Of a stretch of DNA of 7,991 nucleotides, positions 6,343 to 7,991 are shown in pieces. Source of the stretch: DATJUC01 sp035502675. GTDB lineage: Bacteria > Vulcanimicrobiota > Vulcanimicrobiia > Vulcanimicrobiales > Vulcanimicrobiaceae. The DNA is taken from positions 1 to 7,991 of the forward strand of contig DATJUC010000294.1 in NCBI GenBank assembly GCA_035502675.1. The letters run 5' to 3'. Position numbers and translations under genes: made by a program. The notes beneath the pieces are model-generated. The model was not told where the DNA came from. It did no database searches and saw nothing but the letters and a program-made list of their open reading frames with translations. Within the stretch, counting starts at the first letter, position 1; every line of letters starts with the position of its first letter.

Positions 6343-7232
6343 GACGCGCGCACTGCCGAAGCTGAGGGCACGCCGTCGACGACCGCGAAGACGGTCGCGA
6401 TCACGAACGCCAGAAAGACCAGCGCCGCGTTGATCGCGTGCGCTTCTCGCAGATCGGTCGGCAACCGCAGCGCGACGTTGAGCAATCCCAAAAGCACCTG
6501 CACGCAAACCAGCGCGCCGCCCGTCGCGACCGCGAGCCGAACGCGTTGCGAAACGGGACGTACCCACGCGAGTGCCAGCGATCCGGCCGCGCAGAGCAGC
6601 GTTCCGCCCGCTAAGAAACGATGCAGCATTTGGACGTACTGACCTTGGGTAACGACGACCACGTTTCCCGCACATCCGGGAATCGAAAGACACGCGAGGC
6701 CGGCGCCGCTCGAACTGACGTACGCGCCGACGCACATGGTCACGAACGCGAGCGCCGCGGTCCCGAACAAGATCCCCCCGAGTGCGGGCACGCTCGCAGC
6801 GGGCGACGGCATGGCCGCCGCAAAAATCGCCAACGCCGAAATCGCCGCGATGAAAGCCATCGCCGTGCCCCAATGGACGACCACCGAGACCGGCGTGTTG
6901 TCGAGGTGCACGGTTGCGGCTCCGAAGGCGACTTGTGCCACGAAAAGGGCGACGATGACCGCGACGGTCGGCGCCAGGAACGGCGACTCCCGCCGGTGGC
7001 GCCAAGCGACCGCCACCACCGCGATCACCAGCGGCGCGACGCAGAAAGCCAGCAGGCGATGGAGCCACTCCCAGAGCGTTCCGTTGGCCAGCGACGGAAT
7101 CACCCGGCCGTGGCAGAGCGGCCAGTCGGGGCACGTCATTCCGGCTCCGTTGATCCGCGTCCAGCTTCCGAGCATGACCGTCGCCAGCGCGGCGAAATCG
7201 GTCGCGAGAGCCAGCCGTCGCAGCGTCTTCAT
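6339..7232 (-). CDS. ctaA: Heme A synthase (COX15/CtaA family)
   Basis: This 297-aa protein with about eight transmembrane helices oxidises the C8 methyl of heme O to the formyl group of heme A. Both halves of the internally duplicated fold are intact. The four heme-ligand histidines are His58 (in WEWLHR), His120 (VVVHWGTA), His204 (QMLHRFLAG) and His265 (REAHAINAA). The conserved acidic residue is Glu55. Two extracytoplasmic cysteine pairs are present, Cys34/Cys40 (MTCPDWPLCHG) and Cys181/Cys187 (GLACLSIPGC), as in the Bacillus-type enzyme. The ATG at 7232 gives the expected short basic N-terminus (MKTLRRLAL). No good Shine-Dalgarno lies upstream; the preceding bases read CCCTAAAAACCGTTC, so initiation may be weak or leaderless. 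It is the first gene of the minus-strand cluster. Confidence 0.96.
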   Translation of the reverse strand: MKTLRRLALATDFAALATVMLGSWTRINGAGMTCPDWPLCHGRVIPSLANGTLWEWLHRLLAFCVAPLVIAVVAVAWRHRRESPFLAPTVAVIVALFVAQVAFGAATVHLDNTPVSVVVHWGTAMAFIAAISALAIFAAAMPSPAASVPALGGILFGTAALAFVTMCVGAYVSSSGAGLACLSIPGCAGNVVVVTQGQYVQMLHRFLAGGTLLCAAGSLALAWVRPVSQRVRLAVATGGALVCVQVLLGLLNVALRLPTDLREAHAINAALVFLAFVIATVFAVVDGVPSASAVRAS

Positions 7233-7335
7233 GAACGGTTTTTAGGGTATCTCGCTGCGACGATGCGGCACAATGACATTAGAGGCCTCATTACAGGGCC
7301 GTGAAATCGGCGCCTGCGGGGGAGGCCGCCGGAGC
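7233..7335. promoter_or_regulatory. Divergent intergenic region between ctaA and the lipoprotein gene
   Basis: This 103-bp region must hold the ctaA-cluster promoter unless transcription starts inside the lipoprotein gene. It includes an AT-richer patch (about 7239-7250 and 7270-7294). On the minus strand a weak pair TTGTGC and TACCCT with 18-bp spacing would start transcription a few bases before the ctaA ATG. An 8-bp palindrome GAGGCCTC lies at 7282-7289. On the plus strand GGGGGAGG (7318-7325) is a good ribosome-binding site for the GTG at 7336. No operator can be named; the promoter match is poor. Confidence 0.35.
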
Positions 7336-7821
7336 GTGCGAGCGAAGCGGAGGGCCGTGACTCTGCCTCCCGGCCCCCGCACCTGGCTTCGGATTGCTGC
7401 GACCTTGCTAGCCGCCTTCCTCGTGGTCGGCTGCAGGGAAGTCCGGGTAAAGACCTTTGCTGCGGGGACGACGACGGCACCGGGGGGGAACCAGATCTTG
7501 ATCGTGCGCAACCCGAACGAACTCACCAAGCTCGGCATTCACGCACCCGTCCACTTTCGCGGGGAGTTCGGCGTCATTTTGCTCATGGGGCCGCACGACC
7601 GGACCGGCTATCGCCAGATCGTAGAATCGATTCGGGCCAACGACGAGCGGGTGAGGATCGTTGCGTTCGAACAGGAGCCGGCGGACGGGGGCGAGCCCGC
7701 CGGCCAAAGCTACCGGACCTATACCCTGTGGATCGTTCCCAACTCCGTCTACCGCCGCGGCGTACGCGTCGACGTCGACACCCCCAGCGACGAGCCGATC
7801 GCCACGACCTTCCTGCCCTAA
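7336..7821 (+). CDS. Putative lipoprotein, unknown function
   Basis: This 161-aa secreted protein has a basic N-region (MRAKRR), a hydrophobic core (about 18-31) and the lipobox LVVGC with Cys33, so it is probably lipid-anchored outside the cytoplasmic membrane. The GTG at 7336 is chosen because GGAGG (7321-7325) is 10 bp upstream; GTG 7357 and an in-frame ATG at 7273 are alternatives, the last lacking a ribosome-binding site and giving an overlong N-region. The mature part has the pattern NPNELTKLGI, FGVILLMGPHDRTGY, then alternating strands ending in YRTYTLWIVPNS. This faintly recalls the PrcB_C-type domain (a GGY-containing small beta domain), but I hold that loosely. It is transcribed away from ctaA, and the next gene starts 32 bp downstream. 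Confidence 0.75.
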   Translation: MRAKRRAVTLPPGPRTWLRIAATLLAAFLVVGCREVRVKTFAAGTTTAPGGNQILIVRNPNELTKLGIHAPVHFRGEFGVILLMGPHDRTGYRQIVESIRANDERVRIVAFEQEPADGGEPAGQSYRTYTLWIVPNSVYRRGVRVDVDTPSDEPIATTFLP

Positions 7822-7853
7822 GCTCTCACTCTCATCGGACGATACATCACACA

Positions 7854-7991
7854 GTGCTTGCACCGAAGCCCGGATTCCAACTCGACGTTCGCGTCGAACG
7901 GCTGGGACTGGTACTCGAACCGGACGGTTCCGCCGCCGAAGCCGGCGGCATTCTGAACCCGGCCGGCGCGCGCGCGCCCGGCGGCGAGCTG
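7854..7991 (+). CDS. N-terminus of a GH130-like glycosidase/phosphorylase (3' end outside window)
   Basis: Forty-six codons of an open frame run to the window edge. The segment VERLGLVLEPDG-(5)-EAGGILNPAGARAPGGEL (residues 14-46) resembles the start of glycosidase-related proteins of the GH130 family (PF04041-like), which phosphorolyse or hydrolyse beta-mannosides. There the E-x-x-G-x-LNPA-x-x-R element opens the first blade of the propeller. The catalytic Asp of that family would lie beyond the window, so activity cannot be judged. The GTG at 7854 is the only plausible start before the conserved region; it lacks a clear Shine-Dalgarno, and GGACGATACATCACACA precedes it. It may be cotranscribed with the lipoprotein gene. 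The family call rests on a short stretch recalled from memory. Confidence 0.55.
   Translation, partial: MLAPKPGFQLDVRVERLGLVLEPDGSAAEAGGILNPAGARAPGGEL

Overview
The window is GC-rich (by eye about two-thirds G+C) and almost entirely coding. It carries the terminal-oxidase and heme A genes of an aerobic bacterium. All the gene families are bacterial and there are no introns. I cannot place the organism. The frequent GTG starts and GC-rich third positions fit many phyla. A little-studied lineage such as Eremiobacterota/Vulcanimicrobiota (WPS-2) is only a hunch.

Layout. (1) Plus strand, 1-1845: the 3' end of the cytochrome c oxidase subunit I gene (ctaD), subunit III (ctaE), and two small membrane-protein genes of unknown function joined by an ATGA overlap. 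(2) Minus strand, 7232 down to 1855: a five-gene cluster in the order ctaA (heme A synthase), ctaB (heme O synthase), an MFS drug-efflux-type transporter, aidB (AidB-type acyl-CoA dehydrogenase homologue) and a 198-aa two-TM protein. Three of its four junctions are 4-base GTGA overlaps; the transporter-aidB junction has a 56-bp spacer. The two blocks are convergent with only 9 bp between their stop codons. (3) Plus strand, 7336-7821: a small predicted lipoprotein, divergent from ctaA across a 103-bp gap. It is followed by the first 46 codons of what looks like a GH130-type glycosidase/phosphorylase, cut by the window end.

How it works together: ctaB farnesylates protoheme to heme O and ctaA oxidises heme O to heme A. 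Heme A fills the two heme sites of the subunit I encoded in the opposite block, whose heme a, heme a3 and two CuB histidines are visible. AidB and the exporter are the surprising members of the heme A cluster; AidB homologues are otherwise known for a DNA-alkylation-stress response. I found no RNA genes, insertion sequences, CRISPR arrays or attachment sites, and no gene-free stretch over 300 bases. Nothing amounts to a clearly new system. The best leads are the aidB/heme A linkage, the two small proteins after ctaE, and an Asp-to-Gly change at the oxidase magnesium-site position.
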